Assembly (NCBI GenBank): GCA_017553545.1
Contig: JAFZKT010000030.1
Location: 1 to 47,331, forward strand
Source: Bacteroidales bacterium
GTDB taxonomy: Bacteria; Bacteroidota; Bacteroidia; Bacteroidales; UBA932
DNA length: 47,331 bases
Direction: 5' to 3'
This document shows positions 1-8,065 of this stretch, one piece after another; within the stretch, counting starts at the first letter, position 1; the number at the start of each line of letters is the position of its first letter. The notes under the pieces were generated by a model. That model did no database searches. It worked only from the letters and a program-made list of their open reading frames with translations, and was not told the origin of the DNA. A program made the position numbers and the translations under genes.

Positions 1-141
1 TCCTGGACCATCCGCATCCGCTACGGCAACGGCCGTATCTATGCCGATGGCCAAAACGCCTACCCGCGCCAGAAGCAGCGGGACGGCATCAAGGCCATCA
101 ACGATTATCTGGAGGGCTTCCTGCCGAAGAAGGAGGATTGA
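1..141 (+). CDS. 3' end of an unidentified gene (partial)
   Basis: An open frame enters from the left edge and ends at TGA 139-141, giving the last 46 residues (SWTIRIRYGNGRIYADG...FLPKKED). The tail is rich in basic and aromatic residues with alternating polar and hydrophobic positions, as at the end of a beta-rich domain. I do not recognise a family. Its stop codon abuts the stop of the convergent lipoprotein gene with no base between. The open frame and clean stop make it likely to be real, but the start is outside the window. Confidence 0.6.
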   Translation, partial: SWTIRIRYGNGRIYADGQNAYPRQKQRDGIKAINDYLEGFLPKKED

Positions 142-1011
142 TTATTCTTCCCAGTAACAGTTGTTGGGATCCGTAATCACCGTGAACTTAATGGTGGTTG
201 CAGAGGCCAGTAGTGGTCCCACAACCTTATGGCATATAAAGAAGGGAATCAGGAGAGAGGTGTCCACTTCCGTAAGATTGGCTGTCAATATGCCGGGAGT
301 GGTATTGACGCACACCGCTGCAACAGCACCGGCGGAGGCTGCGTTTTCCAATTTTTCACGGAACATTATATCTCCCCTGTTCATAACGGCCACTTTCCCG
401 GACACATTTACGTGAGCGAAATCTTCTTTTGTGCCGGCATTGTCCATCCGGACCATCGGGAACTCCTTGCCGGCGGTCACCTCCGTGCGGAAGTTTTTGA
501 TAATCTCCGCTCCGCCATAATCCTGTACCGTGCTGGTCAGAATGTAATTCTGCCCGTCAATGGACAAGGCAAAACTCCACCAGGGGAGTTTCTTGAATGC
601 CCCGGCGTGCAGTTCCGTGATGGGGCCCGCCCAACCGTCTTCATTCTGGACGAATCCTTCCATGTAGGGATCATCAATGTATACAACCTGCTTTTTGACG
701 CTCTCTTTCGAAATGTCTGAAAACAGCACGAAAAACCCGTAATCTTGTGTACAGGGACTAAGCTTCACTCTGCCGTCCGAAAGGGTGGTAATAACGTATG
801 GAGCGAGGAACTGGTCAACCGAACATTCGGCATTTTGATCCCACCACATATAATGCTTGCTGAAACTCATCCCTATATCCCATACACCGCCATCGTCATC
901 ATACCATTGGGTGCTCTGGAGAATGGTCACGGAGGAGGGTTCCTTTTTGCCGCAGCTCAGCAAAAGGAGGGATGCCGCAAACACGGCGATTACATAAAAC
1001 AGTTTCTTCAT
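142..1011 (-). CDS. lipoprotein with stand-alone PA domain (paralogue 1)
   Basis: 289 residues. A Sec/lipoprotein signal peptide ends at LLLLSC with Cys20, so the product should be membrane anchored, probably on the surface or in the periplasm. Residues about 30-180 are an aromatic-rich, probably beta domain with no family I can name. Residues about 190-285 look like a protease-associated (PA) domain: a V-SGKVAVMNRGD strand, then EKLENAASAGAVAAVCVN, then a strand near IPFFICHKVVGPLL. No peptidase domain follows. It lies 30 bp downstream of a clear paralogue and is probably co-transcribed with it. PA domains usually guide substrates or mediate protein contacts; a binding role here is inference. 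Confidence 0.85.
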   Translation of the reverse strand: MKKLFYVIAVFAASLLLLSCGKKEPSSVTILQSTQWYDDDGGVWDIGMSFSKHYMWWDQNAECSVDQFLAPYVITTLSDGRVKLSPCTQDYGFFVLFSDISKESVKKQVVYIDDPYMEGFVQNEDGWAGPITELHAGAFKKLPWWSFALSIDGQNYILTSTVQDYGGAEIIKNFRTEVTAGKEFPMVRMDNAGTKEDFAHVNVSGKVAVMNRGDIMFREKLENAASAGAVAAVCVNTTPGILTANLTEVDTSLLIPFFICHKVVGPLLASATTIKFTVITDPNNCYWEE

Positions 1012-1041
1012 AATGCGGAATATTAACTATTGAAATTTTAA

Positions 1042-1944
1042 CTACTCATACTGATACGGGGCGTTGGGATCTGTCAGGAGCTTCAGCGTGATTTCATTCA
1101 GGTCGTCCAGCCTGGAGCCCAAACCCTGGAGGCAGGTGAAGAAGGGTATCTTTTTGTCCCAGCTGGGCAGGTCGTCCAGATTGGCCGTGGCGAATCCCGA
1201 ACGGTTGTTGACACAGATTACCGCAATGGCGCCGGCATTGGAAGCGTTTTCCAGTTTCTCCCAATACTTGTTCTCGCCCCGGTCCAGGACCACCACCTTG
1301 CCTTTTACGTCCACGTTTTTGAAGTCGTCCGCCGTGCCACAGGCATGCAGGCGAATCATCGGGAAGGTTTTTCCGTCGGCAATCTCCGTCCGAAAGGCTG
1401 CCATCACCTCCCCGCCGGCATTACTCCATTTATAATTCTCCAGAGCGCTGAAGACAAGGTATGTCTTCCTGTCAAGCACCACGCCGATTCCCTTCCACTC
1501 CCGTTTCATCGGGAAGGGATACGCATAAATCTCATAGGGTTCCTGCGCCCAGCCATCGGCCGTCTGGGTATAGCCGGTGAGGGACGGATCCTCCTTGTAC
1601 ACCCGCTGAATCTTGGTGCTGTTGGTGGTAATGTCGGAGAAGATGTAGAAACGGTCGAAGTCCGGATGGGCCGATGAAAGCTTCACCCTGCCGTCCGGGA
1701 GTTTTGAAATCACATACTGCGTGGCAAGCCAGTCCTGGGCGAACTTATACTCACCGTCGTTGGTCTGCCAGTAAAGGAAACGCTTGTTGTAGGTATTGCC
1801 GATGTTCCAGTAGGCGGTATAGTTGTCGTAGGTTTTATACCACTGGGTGCGCTGGAGGATGTTCACCGGGTCGTTGGGGTCGTCTTTCTTGCAGGCCGGC
1901 AGCAGCAGCGTCAGGGCCATCAACGCGAAAAAGAGTTTCTTCAT
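1042..1944 (-). CDS. lipoprotein with stand-alone PA domain (paralogue 2)
   Basis: 300 residues from the ATG at 1944, chosen because it gives a perfect lipoprotein signal (MKKLFFALMALTLLLPACKK, Cys18); an in-frame ATG 36 bases upstream would bury it. Layout matches the downstream paralogue: ILQRTQWY near the N terminus, a DGRVKLSS segment, an AYPFPMKREWKGIG segment, then a PA-like domain (VDVKGKVVVLDRGE, EKLENASNAGAIAVICVN, KIPFFTCLQGLG). No protease residues are seen. It is divergent from the operon starting at 2026, and the two promoter regions share about 80 bp. Function unknown. Confidence 0.85.
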   Translation of the reverse strand: MKKLFFALMALTLLLPACKKDDPNDPVNILQRTQWYKTYDNYTAYWNIGNTYNKRFLYWQTNDGEYKFAQDWLATQYVISKLPDGRVKLSSAHPDFDRFYIFSDITTNSTKIQRVYKEDPSLTGYTQTADGWAQEPYEIYAYPFPMKREWKGIGVVLDRKTYLVFSALENYKWSNAGGEVMAAFRTEIADGKTFPMIRLHACGTADDFKNVDVKGKVVVLDRGENKYWEKLENASNAGAIAVICVNNRSGFATANLDDLPSWDKKIPFFTCLQGLGSRLDDLNEITLKLLTDPNAPYQYE

Positions 1945-1990
1945 AAGCGGTTTATTGCGATAATGAGTGCAAGTTAGCATTTTTTTTCGT

Positions 1991-1998
1991 TATATTTG
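1991..1998 (+). promoter_or_regulatory. probable -7 box for the 2026-5365 operon
   Basis: TATATTTG matches the Bacteroidota -7 consensus TAnnTTTG and lies 27 bp before the ATG at 2026. No good TTTG is present at the expected distance upstream, so only the -7 half is supported. Confidence 0.5.
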
Positions 1999-2025
1999 CG
2001 AATAGACTAAATCATTCCAAGGATT

Positions 2026-2304
2026 ATGGGTAAACTCGACAGCTTTCTCAAGGGCGGCGGCGGACGTATTCTCGGCAGCGTCGCAGGCAGCATCGCCAGC
2101 ATGATCGCCGGCAAGTTCATCGCCGACAAAATGTCCAAGAAAATCATGAAGCAGCAGACCGGTTTCGAGACCACGGAGGAGATGATGGCCGATGCCCAGG
2201 CGAAGGCCGCGAAAGCCCAGGCCGATGCCGAAGCGCAGATGAAGGCCTACCAGGCCCAGCAGGCTCAGGCACAACAGCCTCAGGCCCCCACTGAAGAAAA
2301 ATAA
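2026..2304 (+). CDS. small Gly/Ala/Gln-rich protein, unknown
   Basis: 92 residues. The N terminus has a GGGG stretch followed by a hydrophobic, small-residue segment (about residues 15-32, ILGSVAGSIASMIAGKFIAD) that could insert in or lie on a membrane. The second half is alpha-helical in composition and rich in Ala, Gln and Glu (AKAAKAQADAEAQMKAY), ending in PTEEK, like a coiled coil with a disordered tail. There is no signal-peptide cleavage site. It is first in an operon with a surface lipoprotein (10 bp downstream) and a barrel protein. I recognise no family. The matching promoter box and tight spacing support a real gene. Confidence 0.75.
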   Translation: MGKLDSFLKGGGGRILGSVAGSIASMIAGKFIADKMSKKIMKQQTGFETTEEMMADAQAKAAKAQADAEAQMKAYQAQQAQAQQPQAPTEEK

Positions 2305-2314
2305 AACAATCCAT

Positions 2315-4267
2315 ATGAAAAAGATTCTGTATCTGGCCCTCGCGGCCGTCCTGGCGCTTTCCTGCGGCGGGAAGAAGAACAATGCCCACACCAACACGGG
2401 CTACATTCTGGGCCTTTCGATGGAGGACAAGTACTCCTTCACCATCGACGACGAAGGGGCCTTTATTCCAGTTGTTGCAGATCCCGCGGGCGCCAAACTC
2501 GCAAGCCTGGCGCTGGTTTCCTGCAACCCGGACGACGTAATTGACGCAACCCTGACGGACACGGGTGTGAGCATAACCCCCAAGAAGATCGGCTCCACCA
2601 CCCTCACCGTCCAGTCCGTCGCCAACGAGGACATCAAGGCCAGCTGCACCGTGGCCATTGCCGCCGTGCCGGCCGCCCCGAAGTCCGTGGCCGTGGTTAA
2701 GACGGGTAGCCATTTCATCGACGGCAATCTCGTCCTGGGGAATGGCGAGGATTTCCAGTTGGAAGCCAAGGTAACCGACGTCAACAACGCCGTATCCTCT
2801 TCTTATAAAGTGGCATGGAGCCTGGTGAGCGGGGAGGATTACATTGACCTTTCAGCCGCCGGCAAAGTAACCGCCAAGGCTAACGGAACGGCTACGGTGA
2901 AAGTAGAGGTGGAGAACTATCCCGCCATCTCCACCACGCTTACGGTGAAGGTGATGCAGGCCCCCACCAGCATTTCCTTCATCTATACCGGCGAGTACCA
3001 ACCCAACGGCAACGGAGAAGTCGTTCTGAAAAGAGGAAAGTCCACTTCGTTCATGATTAACGTACAGCCGGCCGATGCCATCCCCGTGGTGAACGTGAGC
3101 GTGGCCAACAGCCTGCTCATCAACGCCTCCGTCAGCGGGAAAACGGTTACCGTCACCGGCGTCAACTTTACCACCAGCGCCACCACGCTCACCATCACCT
3201 CCCCCTATAACAGCAGCATCAGCAAGAGCATCAAGTTCTACGTGTTCGAATATGACAAGAAAGATGTGAAGCCCGGTGACTACGTCTACTCCAACGGCAC
3301 GCAGGTGCGTTCGGCGGACTCGGGACTGAGGCATATCAATCCTCTTGTTTATGTGGATCCCTCCACCGGAAACATCGCGAGCAAACCCACCTTCCCCGGC
3401 ACTTCCCTCTCCGGATACTCCGGCTACAACTATGTGGGCGTGGTGGCGAAGAACTCCCTGCCGGACGACAATGACTTTTTGGGGTGCAGCTGGCTTTCCC
3501 AGTGCAGAAATGGATCCAACGCTACAGACCTAACCTATGGCGCCATCCGTAATTACACGAAGAGCGACCTGGGCGGGTTTGCCAATAATAGCAGCGCGCA
3601 CGGATTGGTCGTGGCCGCTAATTCAAGAAACTCCTCCCTCAAATGGCAGGACAAGACAGAATGCATCGGCTGGAGCAATGACTACAAAAAAGTCGACGGC
3701 ATTAACATTTATCAATCCCAATTGCGCGGGATTCTGGCGTTCAGCAAAGAACAACGCGATGAATTTGCAAACTATAAGAAAGAACGGGGCTATTTGGACA
3801 GCAGCAACAACTGGGTTGGTGAATACGATGAACACGGGAATCCCATTTACGATTATCCCTACAAGGACTGCGCGTATGTAGAAAGCGGCCTGGTAGCCCA
3901 TTTACTGATGAACTTTTATAACAAACACCTGAACAACAGCGATTACACAGTCCTTCCCGTGGACCGCATCGATTCTTCGACCTCCCTCAAAATGAAACTT
4001 TACGGGTCCTCTACCAAGCCCGCCACCACCGGCTGGTTCCTGCCCGGAAAGCTGGAATGGGATATCATTAAATATAACTATACCGTCGTGAACAACTCGC
4101 TCTACCAAGCCTCTTCCAGCTCCGAGCTGGGCGCTTCGGCCTACTGGAGCACGGAAGAGGGTGGAACGGATTATGCCTATGTCTATCGGCCCGGCGTTCC
4201 CTCGAGCTATCGTACCGAAGTAAAGAAGAATACCACTGCGGCTGTCCGCGGCGTTTTCTGGCTGTAA
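2315..4267 (+). CDS. Ig-like (Big-type) surface lipoprotein
   Basis: 650 residues with lipoprotein signal peptide (LALSCGG, Cys17). Residues about 30-310 look like three or four Big-type Ig-like repeats: strands such as KIGSTTLTVQS and ANGTATVKVEVENYPAISTTLTVKV are typical of Big_2 folds. Residues about 320-650 form a Trp/Tyr/Asn-rich domain ending GWFLPGKLEWD...YWSTEE...VRGVFWL. This resembles the C-terminal domains of FISUMP/DUF1566-like surface proteins, in which WxLPsxxE and YWSS/TE are landmarks; that assignment is from memory. It is the middle gene of a three-gene operon and is likely an adhesin or surface-binding protein. Confidence 0.85.
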   Translation: MKKILYLALAAVLALSCGGKKNNAHTNTGYILGLSMEDKYSFTIDDEGAFIPVVADPAGAKLASLALVSCNPDDVIDATLTDTGVSITPKKIGSTTLTVQSVANEDIKASCTVAIAAVPAAPKSVAVVKTGSHFIDGNLVLGNGEDFQLEAKVTDVNNAVSSSYKVAWSLVSGEDYIDLSAAGKVTAKANGTATVKVEVENYPAISTTLTVKVMQAPTSISFIYTGEYQPNGNGEVVLKRGKSTSFMINVQPADAIPVVNVSVANSLLINASVSGKTVTVTGVNFTTSATTLTITSPYNSSISKSIKFYVFEYDKKDVKPGDYVYSNGTQVRSADSGLRHINPLVYVDPSTGNIASKPTFPGTSLSGYSGYNYVGVVAKNSLPDDNDFLGCSWLSQCRNGSNATDLTYGAIRNYTKSDLGGFANNSSAHGLVVAANSRNSSLKWQDKTECIGWSNDYKKVDGINIYQSQLRGILAFSKEQRDEFANYKKERGYLDSSNNWVGEYDEHGNPIYDYPYKDCAYVESGLVAHLLMNFYNKHLNNSDYTVLPVDRIDSSTSLKMKLYGSSTKPATTGWFLPGKLEWDIIKYNYTVVNNSLYQASSSSELGASAYWSTEEGGTDYAYVYRPGVPSSYRTEVKKNTTAAVRGVFWL

Positions 4268-4288
4268 TATTTTAAACTTACCATACCT

Positions 4289-5365
4289 ATGAAAAAACTA
4301 GTAATCTTTGCCTTTGCGCTGCTCCTTTGCCTGAGTGCGGGTGCGCAGAAGAGCAACACGAAGAAGACCACTACTACGCAGACCACAACGGCTGCGCAGA
4401 CGGCCCCGAAGCCGGCGGCCCAGCCCGCCACTCAGGCCAGCAGCCAGCCCAAGAGCACTATGAGCGTGGTTTCTTCCTCCAGGCAGCAGTTCGTACCCGG
4501 GAAGGGAGATTTCTCCTTCGGCGTGGCCTGGAACCCCATTTCCCAGTTCGGCTCCTATCAGCCCGAGACCAATGCGTTCGCCGGCAGCTTCGTCAAGAGC
4601 CTGGGCGACTATCCCCATCAGATGTTCTTCCTTGGCATAGACCCGAAGTTCTCCTTCGTGTTCCGCCATCACCTGAGCGACAACTGGGGACTCCGGACCA
4701 CCCTGGGCCTCAGCGGCAGCGTCACAAACTATAAGGAGTACGTGATGGACGATGTTGCCTACAAGGCCAACACCAAAACCGAAAACCGGGTGGAGGACTG
4801 CATCACAGCCAAAATGAACGGTATCTCCCTGGGCCTGGAAGCCGAATACACCAAGTCCTTCGGCCCGCTGGCCTTCATCGCCGGCTTCGGCGCCCAGTTC
4901 GCCATCGGCGGCGGAAAGATGGACTTCAAGTACGGCAATGACTACGGCAGTTACAACAACAACACGCCCACCACTATGCCGTATCTGAAACTCTCCACGG
5001 CAGAGGTCCAGAGCCTCAACGAATATGGTTATCTGAGCAACGGTAAGACTATGGGTACAGTGGACGGCATTACCAGCGCCCGCCCGTTGGAACGCTACAA
5101 CGTGGGTATGTGCAAGGCCCTCGCCTTCACCTGCAGCATGGGTATCGAGTACTTCTTTATCGGCCAGATGTCCATCACCCTGGCCGTCACCTTCGTGCCC
5201 GTAGCCATCTACTTCCAGCCGGAAACCTACACCTCGTTCGAGGGCTACAGTTCCACCGCCCACAGCGTGGTCAGCTTCGACACCCTCATCAGCCCCGGCA
5301 GCAACGCCCTCCTCTACGGCACCCAGAACGTAGGCATCCGCCTGGGATTCAACTACTACCTGTAA
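4289..5365 (+). CDS. probable outer-membrane beta-barrel protein
   Basis: 358 residues. The signal peptide ends at LSAGAQ. A low-complexity Thr/Gln/Ala/Pro linker follows (about residues 20-60, KKTTTTQTTTAAQTAPKPA), then amphipathic strands with Gly and aromatic residues (GDFSFGVAWNPISQFGSY, LRTTLGLSGSVTNY, LAFIAGFGAQFAIGGG) ending in a strand VGIRLGFNYYL. That pattern suits an outer-membrane barrel of the OmpA/porin-like type. It is last in its operon, 21 bp after the Ig-like lipoprotein gene, and a strong terminator follows. The linker may span periplasm or peptidoglycan. Specific function unknown. Confidence 0.8.
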   Translation: MKKLVIFAFALLLCLSAGAQKSNTKKTTTTQTTTAAQTAPKPAAQPATQASSQPKSTMSVVSSSRQQFVPGKGDFSFGVAWNPISQFGSYQPETNAFAGSFVKSLGDYPHQMFFLGIDPKFSFVFRHHLSDNWGLRTTLGLSGSVTNYKEYVMDDVAYKANTKTENRVEDCITAKMNGISLGLEAEYTKSFGPLAFIAGFGAQFAIGGGKMDFKYGNDYGSYNNNTPTTMPYLKLSTAEVQSLNEYGYLSNGKTMGTVDGITSARPLERYNVGMCKALAFTCSMGIEYFFIGQMSITLAVTFVPVAIYFQPETYTSFEGYSSTAHSVVSFDTLISPGSNALLYGTQNVGIRLGFNYYL

Positions 5366-5411
5366 TAGCGTGCGGACCCGGCAGATTGCCGTCCGCTCCC
5401 TTTTCACTAAT

Positions 5412-5445
5412 AACGGCAGCCTCTCGCGAGGTTGCCGTTTTTGTT
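5412..5445 (+). terminator. Rho-independent terminator of the 2026-5365 operon
   Basis: A 12-bp stem (AACGGCAGCCTC with GAGGTTGCCGTT, one G-T pair) around a TCGC loop, followed by a run of T. It sits 47 bp after the barrel gene stop. Confidence 0.9.
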
Positions 5446-5734
5446 GAGGGCCCTCTGGCGTTACGCCCGAGGAACCATGGTGGACCAGGTCCAGCAAGGG
5501 GAGGATAGGTACCAAATTCGAATGATGTGCCTGGGGCTGCGCCCCCTGCCGCGCTATCGCTTGCCCGCACTGTCATTTGGGCGCTGCGCCCCCAAACAAC
5601 AGTGCTCGGAATTGGGGACTCACACTTCTGCATAATCTGTCATTCAGCCTCATCACCTGCCCTATCGAGGGTGGGGCGGCACAAATTCATTCGGGAATCG
5701 GGTGCCGGGCCTGACGGCCCAAGCCCGGAGAGAG
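5446..5734. other. non-coding stretch with GC-rich hairpins
   Basis: No convincing gene. It holds several short GC hairpins: GGGGC-TGC-GCCCC at 5533-5545, a TTTGGG...CCCAAA stem at 5576-5596, and GGGCC-TGAC-GGCCC near 5708-5720. The 13-mer GTGGACCAGGTCC at 5480-5492 recurs at 24627-24639 in the second repeat region. No Bacteroidota promoter box was found. Confidence 0.6.
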
Positions 5735-5959
5735 GTGTGCGGGAGGAAGGGATGGGCCGGAGTGAATGGGCGGAAACGGCTCCGTGCGGGGGCTATGCGG
5801 AGGGAGCGGTACCGCGCCAGCGGTAGGACGGAGTCTGTTCGACGACGTTATGGGCGCGGCCGCAGGCCACGTCCATAAAAGGAGGAGTTACGACGTCCAG
5901 CGATCGGGCAGGCGCCGTTTCCAACAACTGAACGGAGGACCGCCCTTCCTCCCGCGCAC
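5735..5959. repeat. structured repeat element, copy 1
   Basis: 225 bp, nearly identical to 24953-25183 and in the same orientation. The ends pair fully over 17 positions (5735-5751 with 5943-5959, one G-U). Inside, TACCG (5810-5814) pairs with CGGTA (5821-5825) around CGCCAG; the other copy has TGCCG and CGGCA, a compensatory A-T to G-C change. TTATGG and CCATAA form another possible stem around a GC-rich loop. A one-base indel between copies breaks every reading frame, so it is not protein coding. It may be a structured RNA or a MITE-like repeat; no family recognised. Confidence 0.75.
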
Positions 5960-5969
5960 CCCTATCGCT

Positions 5970-6256
5970 GGCGCAGGTGGGCCGTTGTTTTGGCGCAGGT
6001 GCAAAAACAGTCGGGGTTCCTGCGCCACCAGAATGCACAGAATGCAAATTCGCGGCGCAGGTGCGGGCACTTTCATGACACCTGCCCCATTCGCAGGGGG
6101 TACCTGCACCGGGGACAAGGGGCTCCTGCACCATCGGGGCCAAGTACCTGCGCCGCCAGGGCCAGGCACCTGCACCATCTCAGAGGGATACCTGCGCCAA
6201 CGGGGTGAAACGCCTGCGCCAACGGGGTGAAACGCCTGCGCCAAGGACACACTGAG
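5970..6256. repeat. symmetric 22-bp unit array, copy 1
   Basis: Inverted units (GGCGCAGGTG) start at 5970 and 5992. A forward core (CCTGCGCC) is at 6019, a 27-base centre at 6027-6053, and an inverted core at 6054. Eight forward units then start at 6081, 6103, 6125, 6147, 6169, 6191, 6213 and 6235, exactly 22 bp apart. Each unit has a core close to CCTGCRCCA and a mostly variable remainder. Units at 6191 and 6213 are identical. The period is not a multiple of 3, so this is not a protein repeat. All spacings up to the first forward unit match the array at 24693-24957. Confidence 0.9.
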
Positions 6257-6261
6257 GCGCA

Positions 6262-6296
6262 AAAAAAGACCGGCCCCCGGGAAGGAGGTCGGTCTG
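6262..6296 (-). terminator. terminator of the 6340-14192 operon
   Basis: On the - strand AGACCG pairs with CGGTCT (6290-6295 with 6267-6272) around a C/G-rich loop, followed by seven T. It lies about 45 bp after the last gene of the operon. Confidence 0.8.
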
Positions 6297-6339
6297 AGAG
6301 AGATTCTTCGCTACGTTCAGAATGACTGCAAGTTGTCAA

Positions 6340-7080
6340 TTAGTTCTGAGCGGGCTCTGCAGGAGCTTCCTCCTGCGGGGCAGGCTGCTTCTGGGAGAGG
6401 GAATCCGCCTGCGGAGCGGGATTCTCCTTGGGTTCTTCAGTCACCTTGGCCTCTTTCTTGTCCTTTTTGGACAGGTCGCGGACAGACGTGTAGATTTCAA
6501 AGAACCCGTCTACATTCTCATCGGAAACGCTCTGCGCATAGGCGATGATGCGATAGCCACCGAAAATCGTCGCGCGGATGCCGGAAGAGAAGTGCGGCTT
6601 ATGCTTGACCTGTTTGTTCTGCTTATCCTTTTTGTCTTGCTTGTCCTTGACGAAGACGCCGACCTCCACAACCTTGGGATCGTCAATCAGAACTCGCAAA
6701 TCCTCCGCAGATTCAATGTCATACTCCAGGGTAATGGAATCCGGCATATGGGCCTGTGCCTGATAGACTTCGAAAGCCTTTTCCGCCAGGTACTTTCCAA
6801 CAACCCGGGGCTTCATCTTGCTCAGGGCGCAGGTGTCTTCACGGAAAGCCATATGGGTGGTATCTTCCTTCACAACCTGCAGGTACATGAAGCCGACGGA
6901 ATCCTTTTTATTCTCAAAGCGATAAACTACGCAAGTGGAGTCCGCCGACATCTCATTGCTGACGATTTCATAGTTGGACGGATAACGGAATTCCAAGTTC
7001 CCCACGGTAACCGTTTTCTTGGATGTGCAAGCGCCCAGGATCAGGGATGCAAGGGCTGCGAATAACAATGCTTTTTTCAT
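6340..7080 (-). CDS. lipoprotein of unknown function
   Basis: 246 residues from the ATG at 7080, chosen because it starts a lipoprotein signal peptide (SLILGACTSKK, Cys18); an upstream in-frame ATG at 7149 would add 23 residues and overlap the ROK gene. The mature part has a mixed alpha/beta core (about 25-200) with a very Lys-rich loop (KDKQDKKDKQNKQVKHK near 155-175) and a Pro/Ala/Glu/Gln-rich, probably disordered tail (about 215-246). It is last in the operon, 25 bp after the ROK kinase gene. No family recognised; a link to sugar use is only positional. Confidence 0.8.
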   Translation of the reverse strand: MKKALLFAALASLILGACTSKKTVTVGNLEFRYPSNYEIVSNEMSADSTCVVYRFENKKDSVGFMYLQVVKEDTTHMAFREDTCALSKMKPRVVGKYLAEKAFEVYQAQAHMPDSITLEYDIESAEDLRVLIDDPKVVEVGVFVKDKQDKKDKQNKQVKHKPHFSSGIRATIFGGYRIIAYAQSVSDENVDGFFEIYTSVRDLSKKDKKEAKVTEEPKENPAPQADSLSQKQPAPQEEAPAEPAQN

Positions 7081-7105
7081 ATCGTTAATACTTTTAAATA
7101 ATCCA

Positions 7106-8062
7106 TTACGCTTCCCAGCCCAGGGCGGACGCGCCCAGAATGGCTGCATCGGCCTCCGGCAAAGCGGAGTACAGGAGTTTCACTTTGCCCTTCCACAGAG
7201 GGAGCACTTCCTCGTTCATCGCTTCCACGATGGGTTTGGTGAGGAAGTCACGCGCGTGGGCCAGACCGCCGAAGAGGACGATGGCCTCCGGCGCGGAGAA
7301 GGCGATGAAATCCGCCAGCTTGGTGCCCAGCAGACGGCCGGTGAATTCGAACACGCGGAGGGCAAGGGCATCACCCTTCTTGGCGGCGTCATATACATCC
7401 TTGGAGGTAATCTTGGGGACGTCACGCAGCACCGAAGGCTCCTTGCTTTCTTCCAACCACTCGCGGGCGGTGCGGGCTACGCCGATGGCGCTGCAATAGG
7501 CCTCCAGACAGCCCTTCTTGCCGCAGCCGCAGGGGCGGCCGCCGGGCACGGCCACAGTGTGGCCCAGCTCACCGGCGAAACCGTCGTGGCCATAGACCAT
7601 CTGTCCGCCGATGACAATGCCGGAACCTACGCCGGTGCCCAGGGTGATCATGATGAAATCACGCATACCCTGCGCCACGCCGTATTTCATTTCGCCCAGG
7701 GCGGCGGCGTTTGCATCGTTGGTAAGTTTCACAGGGAAACCCGTTGCCTCCTCCAGCATTTTGGCGAATTCCACCCGGGTATGGGCCCAGGGAAGGTTGG
7801 GTGCACATTCGATGACGCCGTGGTAATAATTACCGTTGGGCGCACCGACGCCGATGCCGTGGATACGTTCCGAATTGATCCCGGACTTTACCAGAAGGTC
7901 CTTCAAGGCCTTGGCCAGCGTATCAATATAAACCTGCGCATCCGTGGGAGGAACGGCCGTTTCCCATTTGTTCTGGGCCAGCACTTCGCCGGCCATGTTC
8001 ACAATACCGTACTTGGCGCTCTGTCCGCCAATATCGATACCAAAAACCAAATCTTTCGCCAT
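7106..8062 (-). CDS. ROK-family sugar kinase
   Basis: 318 residues, the usual length. It has the N-terminal phosphate-binding motif FGIDIGGQSAKYG (Asp10), the catalytic Asp116 in TNDANAA, the GTGVGSG motif (142-148), and a ROK zinc site built from GELGH (His168) and CGCGKKGC (Cys178, Cys180, Cys185). It should phosphorylate a hexose such as glucose or a related sugar with ATP in the cytoplasm; the exact substrate cannot be read from sequence. The start is 3 bp after the stop of the sugar MFS gene, so the two are tightly coupled and the transporter may supply its substrate. Confidence 0.93.
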   Translation of the reverse strand: MAKDLVFGIDIGGQSAKYGIVNMAGEVLAQNKWETAVPPTDAQVYIDTLAKALKDLLVKSGINSERIHGIGVGAPNGNYYHGVIECAPNLPWAHTRVEFAKMLEEATGFPVKLTNDANAAALGEMKYGVAQGMRDFIMITLGTGVGSGIVIGGQMVYGHDGFAGELGHTVAVPGGRPCGCGKKGCLEAYCSAIGVARTAREWLEESKEPSVLRDVPKITSKDVYDAAKKGDALALRVFEFTGRLLGTKLADFIAFSAPEAIVLFGGLAHARDFLTKPIVEAMNEEVLPLWKGKVKLLYSALPEADAAILGASALGWEA

Positions 8063-8065
8063 AAC

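Noticed and set aside
142..1944. PA-domain peptidases
   Set aside because: No zinc-binding or serine protease motifs in either protein; only the PA-like part is present.
4298..5515. 405-residue - strand ORF opposite the barrel gene
   Set aside because: Shadow of the GC-rich + strand gene; no signal, no family features, and it crosses the + strand terminator.
5793..6143. - strand ORF over the structured element with a similar peptide at the other copy
   Set aside because: A one-base indel between the copies breaks the frame; no start signal or promoter; resemblance follows from the shared DNA.
6081..6256. CRISPR array
   Set aside because: The conserved part is only about 9 bases and the variable part 12-13; units occur in both orientations, some variable parts are identical or copied in inverse, and no cas gene is near.
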